From Bog-159 sp963738345 (GTDB taxonomy: Bacteria; Acidobacteriota; Terriglobia; Bryobacterales; Bryobacteraceae), in the NCBI GenBank assembly GCA_963738345.1, contig CAVTWI010000002.1:372001-436000 (forward strand): 64,000 bases of DNA, given 5' to 3'. A program made the translations under genes and the position numbers. The notes beneath the pieces are model-generated. The model was not told the origin of the DNA. It worked only from the letters and a program-made list of their open reading frames with translations, and searched no databases. Below, one piece after another: positions 53,322 to 63,712 of this stretch (position 1 is its first letter; every line of letters begins with the position of its first letter).

Positions 53322-53349
53322 CGGGGAGGGCGCAAGCCTTCCCCGTTTT
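53322..53349 (+). terminator. Rho-independent terminator of the PEP-CTERM gene
   Basis: CGGGGAGGGC-GCAA-GCCTTCCCCG, a 10-bp stem with one G-T pair and a GCAA tetraloop, followed by TTTT. Confidence 0.85.
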
Positions 53350-53451
53350 CGCGTTTGAACTCAGTCCCACCTCCCACCGCCCTCACTTCAACTGTTCTCT
53401 GTAGCCTCCACCTGTGACTAAGCACTATGTGATACTCTTAAATTTCTTCAC

Positions 53452-54219
53452 GTGCCGGCTCGAGTGAGCGAAGCCTTTGTGCTCCGAAGTTATCCCTTCA
53501 AGGAAGCGGACCTCGTCGTCAGCTTTCTGACTCGGGATCAGGGGAAACTGCGCGGCGTGGCCAAGCGAGCGCGCCGGCCGAAGAGTGCGTTCGGGGCCGG
53601 ATTGGAACGGCTCTCGCAAGTGCGCATGGCGTATTTCCAAAGCGAAACCAGGGAATTGGTGAACCTGGATTCCTGCGAACTGTTGGTCTCCCAATTCCGG
53701 CTGATGTCGGACTACCGGGCGGGAGTGGCGCTGGATTTTTTCGCGGAAGTTACAGATCAGTTACTGCCGCCGGGAGAACCGAATGAGAGGTTCTTCCGTC
53801 TGCTGACCACCGTCTTGGAACATCTGGGCGCCCTGGAGCCGGGAAGCGTCTGGCGGGCGGTTACGTATTTCAGCTTGTGGGCGGTACGGCTCTCGGGTTT
53901 CCTACCGGACCTGAGTGCTTGCCTGGAATGCGGCAGCCTGCTCGCGGATGGCGAACGGCGGGAGCGAGCGTTTTTCCACCGCAGCCGGGACGGTTTGATG
54001 TGCGCGGAATGCCGCCGGACGGCGGGGACGGGAAGTTGGGAATTGAGCGTGGATTCGAGAGCGCTGGCGGAAGAGATGCTGCGCCGGCCGGTCGGGCAGA
54101 TCACCCAGACGGGTTGGGCGCGCGAGACGTGCGCGGATTTGCGGCGCTTTTTGGTCCAGCAGATCGAGCAGCATATCGAGCGTAAGCTAATGACCCCGGC
54201 GGTGCTCGAAGCCGATTAG
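53452..54219 (+). CDS. recO: DNA repair protein RecO
   Basis: 255 residues from a GTG. N-terminal OB-fold (SEAFVLRSYPFKEADLVVSFLTRDQGKLRGVAKRARRPKSAFG) and a helical C-domain with four Cys (ACLECGS, CAECRR) forming the usual zinc site. RecO loads RecA with RecR on SSB-coated DNA in the RecFOR pathway. It lies 26 bp before glyQ, the arrangement found in many bacteria. Confidence 0.95.
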   Translation: MPARVSEAFVLRSYPFKEADLVVSFLTRDQGKLRGVAKRARRPKSAFGAGLERLSQVRMAYFQSETRELVNLDSCELLVSQFRLMSDYRAGVALDFFAEVTDQLLPPGEPNERFFRLLTTVLEHLGALEPGSVWRAVTYFSLWAVRLSGFLPDLSACLECGSLLADGERRERAFFHRSRDGLMCAECRRTAGTGSWELSVDSRALAEEMLRRPVGQITQTGWARETCADLRRFLVQQIEQHIERKLMTPAVLEAD

Positions 54220-54245
54220 GGCGTCTACAAAAGCGTCGATACAAG

Positions 54246-55127
54246 ATGGACTCATTTCAAGACATCATCTTCAAGTTGAAGCAGTATTGGGCCCACCGCG
54301 GCTGCATCATTCAAGAGCCGTACGACGTGGAAGTCGGGGCTGGCACCATGTGTCCAGAAACTTTTCTGCGCGTCCTGGGCCCGAAGCCCTACCGGGTAGC
54401 CTACGTGCAACCCAGCCGCCGTCCGGCCGATGGACGCTATGGCGAGAATCCCAACCGGCTCTACAAACATTCACAACTCCAGGTGATACTAAAGCCGTCG
54501 CCCGCGGATGTGATCGAACTTTACCTCGGCAGTCTGGAAGCCGTAGGGATCGACCTGCGCCAGCACGATATCAAGTTCGAGGAAGACAATTGGGAAGCAC
54601 CCACACTGGGAGCCTGGGGCGTCGGCTGGCAGGTAATGCTGGACGGCCTGGAAATTACCCAGTTCACCTATTTTCAGCAGTGCGGCGGTATCGATTTGGA
54701 AGTGGTGCCGGCCGAACTGACTTACGGCCTGGAACGGTTGTCGGCATTCCTGCAAGTGAAAGACAGCGTCTACGACATCGAATGGGCGCCGGGCTTCAGC
54801 TACGGCGACGTGCGGCTGCAGGACGAATTGCAATTCTCGGTTTACAACTTCGAGATGGCTGAAGTCGGCACTTTGTGGAAGCTGTTCGATCTATTCGAAG
54901 GCGAGGCAGCCCGGCTGCTGGCCGCCTATCCGAAGTATCCGGAGAAGGCGCGGTTTCCGCTGTTGCCCGCGTATGACCAGGTGTTGAAGTGTTCCAACCT
55001 GTTTAACACGCTCGATTCGCGCGGAGCTATCAGCGTAACGGAACGCGTGGGAGTCATTCAACGCGTGCGCAAACTGGCGGTGGGCGTGGCGCAGGCCTGG
55101 GCGGATCAGCAGGGGGCGGCGCAATGA
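54246..55127 (+). CDS. glyQ: Glycyl-tRNA synthetase alpha subunit
   Basis: 293 residues. Class II synthetase core with motifs MDSFQDIIFKLKQYWAHRGCIIQEPYDVEVGAGTM, RPADGRYGENPNRLYKHSQLQVILKPSP and QFTYFQQCGGIDLEVVPAELTYGLERLSAFLQ. Catalyses formation of glycyl-adenylate and transfer to tRNA-Gly together with GlyS. Its stop overlaps the glyS start by four bases (ATGA). No eukaryotic-type GlyRS is seen. Confidence 0.97.
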   Translation: MDSFQDIIFKLKQYWAHRGCIIQEPYDVEVGAGTMCPETFLRVLGPKPYRVAYVQPSRRPADGRYGENPNRLYKHSQLQVILKPSPADVIELYLGSLEAVGIDLRQHDIKFEEDNWEAPTLGAWGVGWQVMLDGLEITQFTYFQQCGGIDLEVVPAELTYGLERLSAFLQVKDSVYDIEWAPGFSYGDVRLQDELQFSVYNFEMAEVGTLWKLFDLFEGEAARLLAAYPKYPEKARFPLLPAYDQVLKCSNLFNTLDSRGAISVTERVGVIQRVRKLAVGVAQAWADQQGAAQ

Positions 55128-57059
55128 GCCTGCCCTTTCTGTTAGAGATCGGCACCGAGGAAATTCCGGACTGGATGATTCCAGGCGCTCTCGATAGCCT
55201 CGGCGCGTTGTTTGCGGGGATCGGCGTTGCCGCGACAGATGTGCGGCTGGATGCCACGCCGCGAAGATTGGTCCTGCGCGCCGAAGGCTTGCCCGATCGG
55301 CTCCCCGATACCGAGGAGCGTGTGATGGGTCCGCCGCGCGCCGCCAACCCCAAGGCGGTAGAAGGGTTCGCGCGCAAACTCGGCGTAGGGCCGGAGGAGC
55401 TGGCCGTCGAATCCACGGGCAAAGGCGAGTATTACTCCTACCTGCGGAAAGTCGAAGGGCGTCGGGTGATCGATATCCTGGCGGAAGCGCTTCCGGCTGC
55501 AATCCTCAAGATCACGTTCCCGAAGACGATGTATTGGGCCGGCAAGGGTGGTCCCCGTTTCATTCGTCCCATCCGTTGGATCGTGGCTTTGCTGGGCGCC
55601 GACGTGGTTCCCTTTGAACTGGCGGGCGTGAATTCGGGAAACGAGACTGCCGGACATCGCCGGTTGGGCGCGCCGAAGGCCGCCGTCACGGTTGCGGATT
55701 ACGAAACGCGTCTGCGTGAGAATTTCGTGATTCTTTCTGCCGGACGAACGGCGGAAGAAGATCGAGGACGGCATCGCGGCGCTGGGCTTGCGCCTGAAGC
55801 CAGATGCGGCGCTGCTCGAGACCCTGGTATATCTCACCGAATACCCTACGCCCATCGTGGGCGAATTCGATCCGCAGTTTCTGGAACTGCCCGAGGAAGT
55901 GCTCGTCACGGTGATGCGTCACCACCAGAGATACTTCTCGGTGGAGAACGAAGGCGGCGGACTGGCCCCGCAGTTTGTTGCGGTGATGAATACCAGTGCG
56001 GATCCCCAGGGGTTGGTCAGGCGAGGCAACGAGCGCGTGCTGCGGGCGCGCTTCAACGATGCGCGATTTTTCTGGCAGGCGGACCAGCGCAAGCAACTGG
56101 CGGATCGCGTCGAAGATCTGGCGCACGTAACGTTTCAGGCCAAGCTAGGGTCTTATCTGGCGAAGACGGAACGCATGGTGGAACTCGTCGCTGACTTGGG
56201 CGGCGATGCGCTGGCGCAGCGTGGCGCGCGCCTGGCGAAGTGCGATCTCACTACCGAGCTGGTGAAAGAATTTACCGAGTTGCAAGGCGTAGTGGGCGGA
56301 CTGTACGCCCGCGCGCAGGGCGAACCCGACGAGGTGTGGCAGGCGGTTTACGATCATTACAAACCGGAAAGCATGGAAAACGCCATTCCGCGTAGTGCGG
56401 TTGGGCGCCTGGTGGCGCTGGCCGATAAGTTGGATACACTGCGTGGCTGTTTCAGCGTGGGTATGGCGCCCACGGGCTCGCGCGATCCGTTTGCTTTGCG
56501 CCGGGCGGCACAAGGCGTGGTGAAGATCCTGGTGGAGGGAAACATTCCGCTCTCGTTGCGCCAGTTGGCCGCGGGCGACGAATCGCTGGTCGAATTCTTC
56601 AAAGATCGCGTCCGCTTCTACTTCCGCGAACGAGGCTTGCCACACGATGAAGTGAATGCGGCCATGGCGGCGGGCTGGTATGATTTGCCGGAACTGGAAG
56701 CCAGGCTGCTGCGCCTGCGCGCGATCCGGCCGAGTCCCGATTTTGAGCCGCTCGCAGCTAGCTTTAAAAGGATCAAGAACATTCTGCGTCAGGCCGAATT
56801 CCAAGGCGGGAGTTTCGACGCCGGCCTATTGGAATCCGGTCCGGAGCAGGAGCTTTTTGATGAGATCAATCGGACCGCGGAGCAACCAATTGAAACAACG
56901 ATAGGAGCCTTGCGTCCGAGAGTGGACTTGTTTTTCGACAGGGTGCTGGTGAACGCTCCGGACCCGGCGGTCAGAAGCAATCGTCTGGCGATGTTGCACG
57001 GACTGCTGAACCGTTTTGGAACGTTTGCCGATTTTTCGGAGATTGTCACGAACTCATAG
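55124..57059 (+). CDS. glyS: Glycyl-tRNA synthetase beta subunit (one frameshift)
   Basis: The first frame gives MSLPFLLEIGTEEIPDWMIPGALDSLG ... MYWAGKGGPRFIRPIRWIVALLG and runs to ENFVILSA, then slips near 55742 (GCCGGACG); the second frame continues ERRKKIEDGIAALGLRLKPD, VMRHHQRYFS and the HD-type and anticodon-binding C-terminal parts. The joined protein has about 645 residues, slightly shorter than usual (690). One G too many explains the break. An essential gene cannot really be null, so this is almost surely a sequence error. Confidence 0.92.
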
Positions 57060-57068
57060 GAGAAGATT

Positions 57069-59814
57069 ATGAAAAAGCATGTTTACCAGTTCGGCCCAGG
57101 CGGGGCCGATGGCGACGGAAAAATGAAAGATACGCTCGGCGGCAAAGGCGCCGGGTTGGCCGAAATGTGCCGGGCGAATCTGCCGGTACCGCCCGGCTTC
57201 ACCATCTCGACACAAGTCTGCAACATTTATTTCGAGAACAAGAATCAGGTTCCCGCCGAAATCCACGAAGAAATGCTGCAAGGCCCTGGAGAAGCTGCAG
57301 AAGCAGATGGGGCAGAACCTGGGCGACACCGAAAATCCGCTGCTGGTGAGCGTGCGATCGGGCGCGAAATTCTCAATGCCGGGCATGATGGATACCGTGC
57401 TCAACCTCGGTCTAAACGATAAGACCGTGCTGGCGCTGGAGAAGAAGAGCAACAATCCGCGCTTCGCTTACGATTGCTACCGCCGCTTCATCCAGATGTT
57501 CGGCAACGTGGTGCTGGAAATCGAAAAGCACGATTTCGACGCGGTGTTCGATGGCCGCAAGAAAAAAGTTAAAGCCAAGTTCGATACCGATCTGACGGCG
57601 GAAGATCTGAAGGCGATCATCGTCGATTACAAAAAGCTGGTCGAAAAGAAGACCGGTAAAGCGTTCCCGCAGGAAGCCGTTCAACAATTGGCCATGTCGC
57701 GCGACGCGGTGTTCCGTTCCTGGTTCAACGCCCGCGCCAAGCACTACCGCAAGATGAACAACATTCCCGACGATCTGGGAACCGCGGTGAACGTGCAGGC
57801 CATGGTGTTCGGCAACATGGGCGATACGTCGGCCACCGGCGTCGGTTTCACGCGCAATCCGTCCACGGGCGAGAAAGTCTTCTACGGCGAGTATCTGGTG
57901 AATGCGCAGGGCGAAGACGTAGTGTCGGGTGTGCGTACCCCGCAGCCCATCGAAACGCTCGCCGACCTCATGCCGGATGCGTACAAACAGCTTCGCGAAA
58001 TCACCACCAGCCTGGAGCAGCACTATCGCGACGTGCAGGATTTCGAGTTTACGGTGCAAGACCACAAACTCTACATGCTGCAAACGCGTAACGGCAAGCG
58101 CACCGGTCCGGCCGCCGTCCGTATCGCGGTCGACATGGTGAAAGAAAACCTCATCAGCAAAGCCGAAGCGATCCAGCGCGTGGATCCTCAGCAACTCGAT
58201 CAATTGCTGCACCCGGTGCTCGATCCGGCTTCGAAGAAGACGCTGGCCAACATTGCCACCGGTTTGCCGGCATCGCCCGGCGCCGCGGTAGGCCGCATCG
58301 TTTTCACCGCTGAGGAAGCGGTAATCCAGTCGCAGAACGGTCCCGTGATCCTGGTCCGCGCCGAAACCGAGCCCAACGACATTCAGGGCATGGAAGTGGC
58401 GAAAGGCATTCTTACGTCGCGCGGCGGTATGACCAGCCATGCGGCGGTGGTCTGCCGCGGTATGGGAACTCCCTGCGTGGCCGGCGCCGGCGATCTTGAT
58501 GTTAACGCGCGCCAGAAACAGTTGACCGTGACTGTGGGCGGCAAGAAGATGACGCTCAACAAGGGCGACTGGCTTTCGCTCGACGGTTCCACCGGCCAGG
58601 TTTTCGCCGGACAAGCCAACACGTTGGATGCGGATCCGTCGTCCGGCATCATGGCTGAATTCATGGCTTGGGCCGACGAATTCCGCGGCAAGTTTGGCGT
58701 CCGCGCCAACGCCGATATCCCACGCGATGCTAAGGCTGCACGCAAGTTCGGGGCGGAGGGTATCGGACTGTGCCGTACTGAGCACATGTTCTTCGCCGAA
58801 GATCGCATCGGCCATATGCAGGCCATGATCCTGGCGCGCGACGAGAAGAGCCGCCGCAAGGCCCTCTTGAAGTTGCTGCCCATGCAGCGCGCCGATTTCG
58901 CCGGATTGTTCAAGGCTATGGACGGATTCCCGGTCGTGATCCGCACGCTCGATCCGCCACTGCACGAATTCCTGCCAAAGCGCGAAGTGCTGATGGTCGA
59001 CTTGGCCAAGCTTCCGGCTGCTGACATCAAAGCCAAGAAGGAAATGGTCAGCCGCTATGAGAGGTTCAGCGCCACGGTAAAGGATCTGAAGAAGGTTCTG
59101 ACCGGTTTGCTCGAACGCGTGGAAGAACTGCATGAGTTCAACCCCATGCTGGGCCATCGCGGCTGCCGCCTGGGCGTTACCTATCCGGAAATCACGGAAA
59201 TGCAGTCGCGCGCTATTTTCGAAGCTGCCGTGCAGGTGGCCAAGAAGGGCGTGAAGGTGATTCCCGAAGTCATGATTCCGCTGATCGGTTCGGTGGAAGA
59301 GTTCGTAAACCAGAAGAACATCGTAGTGAAGGTTGCCGAGGAAGTGTTCGCCAAGGCCGGGATGAAGGATCTGAAATACCTGGTCGGCACCATGATCGAG
59401 ATTCCGCGCGCGGCGCTCACCGCCGACTTAGTCGCCAAGGAAGCTGAGTTCTTCAGCTTCGGTACCAACGATCTGACGCAGACCACAATGGGTCTGTCAC
59501 GCGACGATTACACTAAATTCCAGAAGGAATATGAGAACGCCAAAATCTTCAAGCACGATCCCTTTGCCGTGCTCGATCAACAAGGCGTTGGACAGCTTGT
59601 GGAAATGGCGACCAAGAACGGCCGGAAAGCACGTCCCGATTTGGAAGTCGGTATCTGCGGCGAGCACGGCGGCGAGCCAAGTTCGGTGCAGTTCTGCTAC
59701 CGCATTGGCATGAATTATGTGTCGTGCTCGCCGTACCGCGTACCGATCGCTCGGTTGGCGGCGGCGCAGGCGGCGATTTCGGACGACAAAGCCGAGGCCA
59801 TGCGGACGGCTTAG
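57069..59814 (+). CDS. ppdK: Pyruvate, phosphate dikinase (one frameshift)
   Basis: N-terminal frame MKKHVYQFGPGG ... TLGGKGAGLAEMCRANLPVPPGF (ATP-grasp) slips near 57283; the other frame continues KQMGQNLGDTENPLLVSVRSGAKFSMPGMMDTVLNLG through the phosphohistidine domain (GGMTSHAAVVCRGMGTPC, catalytic His) to the PEP-binding barrel (NPMLGHRGCRLG, GICGEHGGEPSSV). About 914 residues, typical. Interconverts pyruvate, ATP and Pi with PEP, AMP and PPi. Nine bases after glyS, and followed by a UUCG terminator. Confidence 0.94.
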
Positions 59815-59844
59815 TTCTATTTCGTCAAGTTGGTTGCAGTGATG

Positions 59845-59876
59845 GGGCAGTCCTTCGGGGCTGCCCTTTCTTTTTT
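59845..59876 (+). terminator. Rho-independent terminator of the recO-glyQS-ppdK run
   Basis: GGGCAGTCC-TTCG-GGGCTGCCC, a 9-bp stem with a stable UUCG tetraloop and one G-U pair, then TTTCTTTTTT. Confidence 0.92.
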
Positions 59877-59891
59877 GATAGGTAATCTGAA

Positions 59892-60779
59892 CTAGCGCGG
59901 CAGAATTTGCGCGTGTGCCAGTCTTCGGTTCGATGCGGTAATCGGAGCGTGCGAACGGCTCCCGGTGGAGGCTGCCAGGGTTTGCGTGGCGCTCTCAGTG
60001 CACCGCAGCGATGCGGAGAGCGACGCCTTGGATACACGGCGCACTATGGAGTTAGCGATCCACCGGAACGACGGGGGAATATCGCGGCTGAGGCCGACCG
60101 CCTCGACTTCGTAGTAGACGCCGCCGTCGCGCTCAAGATAGCGGGCAGTGCTGTACAAGCGCCAGATCAATCCGCTGCCCTCGCCATTGCCTAAGGCGTG
60201 TTGGCTGCCCGTGCCGTAGTCGGCAATTTCCCGAATGGCCGTCGTGCGGGTCACGCTATAGAGCCGATGATCGTCGATGCGCACGTAGTTCGACTCAAAG
60301 TCCGTCTGGAGTGCGGCTTTTAGAAACGCCGACTTGTAGGCCAGTAGGAGCGAAAATCGATCATTCGATTGGCCGGCGGCGATCGTTTTGGATTCCACCA
60401 CAGTCGGTTGGTACAGCACGCGATAGTTTCCGTAATCGCGCACCACGCGCAACAGATCATCCACGGTCACGTTCGGAATAAAGACAGCGCCTACCCAGTG
60501 ATGAATTAAGCCGGAAGAAACCCGCTTTGGTATGTCTGGTCCGGCCGGAGAAACGACGATCTCACCAGCACGCACTTTCGCCAAGCGACCGGGCGTCTCG
60601 TCCGCCCATAAGAACGAATTGCCGGGCCTTACGCGATTTTGCATACGAGCCGAAACATCATTGATGTACTCATCCCAAGCTCTGGACGTAGCGGGTTCCA
60701 AAGTGGCGGCGCCGGCTGCCGGTGCGATACTGCAGGCCATGAGCAAGAAAGACAAGACAGAACCGATGACCGGCTTCAC
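59892..60779 (-). CDS. Secreted START/SRPBCC-like protein
   Basis: 295 residues from a GTG. Signal peptide (VIGSVLSFLLMACSIAPAAGAA), then a hydrophobic-ligand-fold-like pattern (HHWVGAVFIPNVTVDDLLRVVRDYGNYRVLYQPTVVESKTI ... RTTAIREIADYGT ... GVYYEVEAVGLSRDIPPSFRWIANSIVRRVSKASL). The IPPSFRW/IVRRV segment matches the C-terminal part of START-like proteins seen in many acidobacteria. Ligand unknown. Divergent from the PfkB gene (48 bp). Confidence 0.8.
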   Translation of the reverse strand: MKPVIGSVLSFLLMACSIAPAAGAATLEPATSRAWDEYINDVSARMQNRVRPGNSFLWADETPGRLAKVRAGEIVVSPAGPDIPKRVSSGLIHHWVGAVFIPNVTVDDLLRVVRDYGNYRVLYQPTVVESKTIAAGQSNDRFSLLLAYKSAFLKAALQTDFESNYVRIDDHRLYSVTRTTAIREIADYGTGSQHALGNGEGSGLIWRLYSTARYLERDGGVYYEVEAVGLSRDIPPSFRWIANSIVRRVSKASLSASLRCTESATQTLAASTGSRSHAPITASNRRLAHAQILPR

Positions 60780-60827
60780 GCGGTCTCATCAGCACTTAGC
60801 CAGCCAAAGTAGCGTATGCTTTAAACG

Positions 60828-61766
60828 ATGATTGGCGGCAGTCTGTGCGTGGTAGGTAACTTGAATCGGGATCTAAGGATAGCGGCTGTTACGCCGGGCG
60901 ACTATCTCTTCCGCGACGGCGAAACGTCGGTTGGGTTTATCCGGGAAACCACGGGCGGGGGCGGTGCCAATACGGCATGCGCAGCGTCTTCCTTGGGCGC
61001 GAAAGTAGCGTTCCTAGGTAAAATCGGCGCGGATTCCCTGGGGCGGCGATTGGAAGAGACGCTCCGCCGTCAAGGCGTCGTGCCGTACCTGGCGCGCGAC
61101 GCAGCAGTCGCAACCGGGACTTCCATTAACCTTGTATATGGCACCGCGCAACGGCATTTCTTGAGCTGCCTACCGAACAACGAATCGCTCGCGTTCGAAG
61201 ACCTGGACGTTTCAATACTCTCCGGATACGAGCACCTCGCACGGACGGATGTGTGGTTCTCGGAAGCCATGCTATACGGCGGCAATCTACGATTGTTTCG
61301 CGCCGCGCGAGAGGCGGGGATGTCCACTTCGATCGACCTGAATTGGGATCCACGATGGGGCGTGTCGTCGCCGGATGAAATCGAGCGCAGAAAGCGCGCT
61401 GTTCGCGAGGTATTGCCGTGGGTGGATCTGGTGCATGGCAATGTGCGGGAATTGACCGAGTTCGCGGGCACGGTGGATCTGGCGGAGACGCTCGGGCGCC
61501 TCACGCAGTGGGGAGCGGGTGCGGTGGTGGTGCATATGGGCGTCGATGGCGCCGGCTACTTCGACGGTGCCTCGCTCATTGTCGAACCCGCTTTCGCCGC
61601 TGGAAAGCAGCTAAATACAACCGGCAATGGCGATGTGCTGAGCGTCTGCATGATGCTGCAACATCGTGCGCCTGCGCCCGTCAGCGATCGTTTGCGCGCG
61701 GCGAATCGCATCGTTGCCGAATACATCGAGGGCCAGCGGGCCTTCGTCCCGGAACTGGCAGGTTAA
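60828..61766 (+). CDS. PfkB-family carbohydrate kinase
   Basis: 312 residues. Signature 1 region TTGGGGANTACAASSLGAKVAFLGKIGADSLG and signature 2 region LNTTGNGDVLSV, where the usual DTTGAGD reads NTTGNGD; the catalytic Asp of GD is kept. Ribokinase fold with a sugar-binding lid (INLVYGTAQRHFLSCLPNNES). Substrate (ribose, fructose, adenosine or other) not predictable. Its end overlaps the convergent hydrolase gene by four bases. Confidence 0.9.
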   Translation: MIGGSLCVVGNLNRDLRIAAVTPGDYLFRDGETSVGFIRETTGGGGANTACAASSLGAKVAFLGKIGADSLGRRLEETLRRQGVVPYLARDAAVATGTSINLVYGTAQRHFLSCLPNNESLAFEDLDVSILSGYEHLARTDVWFSEAMLYGGNLRLFRAAREAGMSTSIDLNWDPRWGVSSPDEIERRKRAVREVLPWVDLVHGNVRELTEFAGTVDLAETLGRLTQWGAGAVVVHMGVDGAGYFDGASLIVEPAFAAGKQLNTTGNGDVLSVCMMLQHRAPAPVSDRLRAANRIVAEYIEGQRAFVPELAG

Positions 61767-62665
61767 CGTTGCGCGATGAATTCACGCATGTATTGAATCA
61801 CCAGCGCAGGCTGTTCGTGGATCACCCAGTGTGTACCGTCGGGAATGCGGCGCACCGTCAGATGCTTGACATATTGGTCCAGCCCATCGAGATTGCCAGT
61901 AAGCAGAGCCGTGTCCTTCTCGCCCCAAATAACCAGCGTAGGAACATCGATTGCCTTAATCGCCGGCAAATCGCTATTAGCGGCCGGCTTCTCGAGATGC
62001 GAAGCGCGATAGTAATTGAGTCCGCCGGTGAGACCATGGCCCCAGTTGGCGACATACTCTTTAATATCGTCGGGCGAGGCCCATGATTTGATTAAACCCT
62101 GGAAAGTCCCAAAATCGTTCTGGCCAAGGAATGCTTCGGCCTGCGGCGAAGTGAACAGCTTGAAATAAGCACTGGCTTTTTGTTGGGCCGGATTGTTGGT
62201 CAATTCGCGCGCGAAGACGGTGGGATGCGGCGCGTTCACGATGATCAGCTTATGGAGCATTTCCGGGTGCGCCGAAGCGAACGCCCAGGCAATGACGCCA
62301 CCCCAATCGTGGCCCACCAAAATGAACTTGCGCGCCTTCAGCTTCACGGCCAGCGCGTGGATGTCCTCGACAATCACCGGCACGCGATAACTTTCGACGG
62401 GCTCGGGCTTATCGGAAAGATCGTACCCCCGCATGTCAGGCGCCACGGCATGGTGGTCCTTTGCGAATTCGGGCAACAGTCCTTTCCACTCGTACCAGAA
62501 CTCCGGAAATCCGTGCAGGAAGAGAATCAGTTCGCCTTTGCCCTGCTCCACGTAATGCAACTTCACGCCGTTCACTTCGGCGTAGCGGTGATGCCATTTG
62601 GTTTGCGCCATAAGGGTTGCCGTCGTCAGCAAGGCAATACTAAGCCATCTTGTCCAGAACCGCAT
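61763..62665 (-). CDS. Exported alpha/beta hydrolase, epoxide-hydrolase-like
   Basis: 300 residues. A signal peptide (WLSIALLTTATLMAQ) precedes an alpha/beta hydrolase with HGFPEFWYEW (oxyanion HGxP), nucleophile GHDWGG (an Asp, as in soluble epoxide hydrolases and haloalkane dehalogenases), cap helices and the catalytic His in GTHWVIHEQP. Cap tyrosines are consistent with an epoxide hydrolase. Starts inside the 3' end of the tartrate dehydrogenase-like gene (26-bp overlap). Confidence 0.9.
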   Translation of the reverse strand: MRFWTRWLSIALLTTATLMAQTKWHHRYAEVNGVKLHYVEQGKGELILFLHGFPEFWYEWKGLLPEFAKDHHAVAPDMRGYDLSDKPEPVESYRVPVIVEDIHALAVKLKARKFILVGHDWGGVIAWAFASAHPEMLHKLIIVNAPHPTVFARELTNNPAQQKASAYFKLFTSPQAEAFLGQNDFGTFQGLIKSWASPDDIKEYVANWGHGLTGGLNYYRASHLEKPAANSDLPAIKAIDVPTLVIWGEKDTALLTGNLDGLDQYVKHLTVRRIPDGTHWVIHEQPALVIQYMREFIAQR

Positions 62666-63704
62666 CGGTCACCTCCTGAGTCGTGTTGCCGCCGCCCAGA
62701 TCGGGCGTGCGCACCTTTCGTTCGGCAAGAACGGCGGCCACGGCCTGTTCCACTTCTCGCGCCGCCGCGGGCTGTTCCAGATGGTCGAGCATCATCGACG
62801 CGCTCAAGATGGTAGCCAGCGGATTCACCACGCCCCTGCCGGCGATATCGGGCGCTGAGCCGTGCACCGGTTCGAACATGGACGGAAAGCGGCGCAGGGG
62901 GTCCAGATTGGCGCTGGCCGCCAAGCCCATGCTGCCGACAATGATGGCGGAGATATCGCTGAGGATATCGCCGAAAAGATTGGAAGCAACCACCACATCA
63001 AAGCTATCCGGCCGGCGAATCAGGTTCATGGCGGCGGCATCCACCAGGAGCGATTCCGTTTCGACGCCGGGAAATTCCAGCGCTACATCATGAAAGGCGC
63101 GGTCCCAAAGCGCCATGCTGTAACCTTGTGCGTTCGACTTGGTGACGGAAGTGACACGCATTTTCTTGGCACGTTTCACCGCCAGTTCAAAGGCGAAGCG
63201 CACGATGCGCTCGACGCCCCGCCGCGTAAAGACCGACGTCTGAATGGCCACCTCTTCCGGTTGCGCCATGTAGACGAAGCCGCCCACCTGGGCATATTCT
63301 CCTTCGGTGTTTTCGCGCACGATGACCATGTCGATCTGCCCGCCCTCGCGACCCGCGAGCGGCGATTTCACGCCCGGATAGAGATAAGCCGGACGAACGT
63401 TGGCGAACTGATCGAACGCGCGGCGGATCGGCAGCAATAGTCCATTGAGCGTGGTATGGTCTGGGATGTCCGGATGCCCTACTGCGCCCAACAGGATGGC
63501 ATCGCAGGGCTGCAGCAGATCAAGGGCGCCCGCCGGCATCATCTTGCCCCAGCGGAAGAAATGCGACGCGCCCCATTCGAAGTCTTGAAACGAAAATGCG
63601 AGGCTATGTTTGTGGGCGGCTTTTTCGAGCACCCGTTTGGCTTGGGGAATGACTTCCTGGCCGACGCCGTCGCCGGGAATCACTGCGATCGTAAAGGTTG
63701 TCAT
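62640..63704 (-). CDS. Tartrate/D-malate dehydrogenase-type beta-decarboxylating enzyme
   Basis: 354 residues. Isocitrate/isopropylmalate dehydrogenase fold: NAD site IPGDGVGQEVIPQAK, substrate loop GRxxQIDMVIVRENTEGEYAQVGG, catalytic K/D in VTSVTKSNAQ and SNLFGDILSDISA, and MFEPVHGSAPDIAGRG. The TEGEY motif and HPDIPDHTTLNGLLLPIRR are those of TtuC/DmlA-type D-malate/tartrate dehydrogenases rather than LeuB. Uses NAD+ and Mn2+. Co-directional with an MBL gene 8 bp before it and the hydrolase after it. Confidence 0.9.
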   Translation of the reverse strand: MTTFTIAVIPGDGVGQEVIPQAKRVLEKAAHKHSLAFSFQDFEWGASHFFRWGKMMPAGALDLLQPCDAILLGAVGHPDIPDHTTLNGLLLPIRRAFDQFANVRPAYLYPGVKSPLAGREGGQIDMVIVRENTEGEYAQVGGFVYMAQPEEVAIQTSVFTRRGVERIVRFAFELAVKRAKKMRVTSVTKSNAQGYSMALWDRAFHDVALEFPGVETESLLVDAAAMNLIRRPDSFDVVVASNLFGDILSDISAIIVGSMGLAASANLDPLRRFPSMFEPVHGSAPDIAGRGVVNPLATILSASMMLDHLEQPAAAREVEQAVAAVLAERKVRTPDLGGGNTTQEVTDAVLDKMA

Positions 63705-63712
63705 GGCCAGAG

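Noticed and set aside
57412..59157. 581-codon minus-strand frame inside ppdK
   Set aside because: Antisense shadow of a strongly conserved gene; no recognisable domain, no start context.
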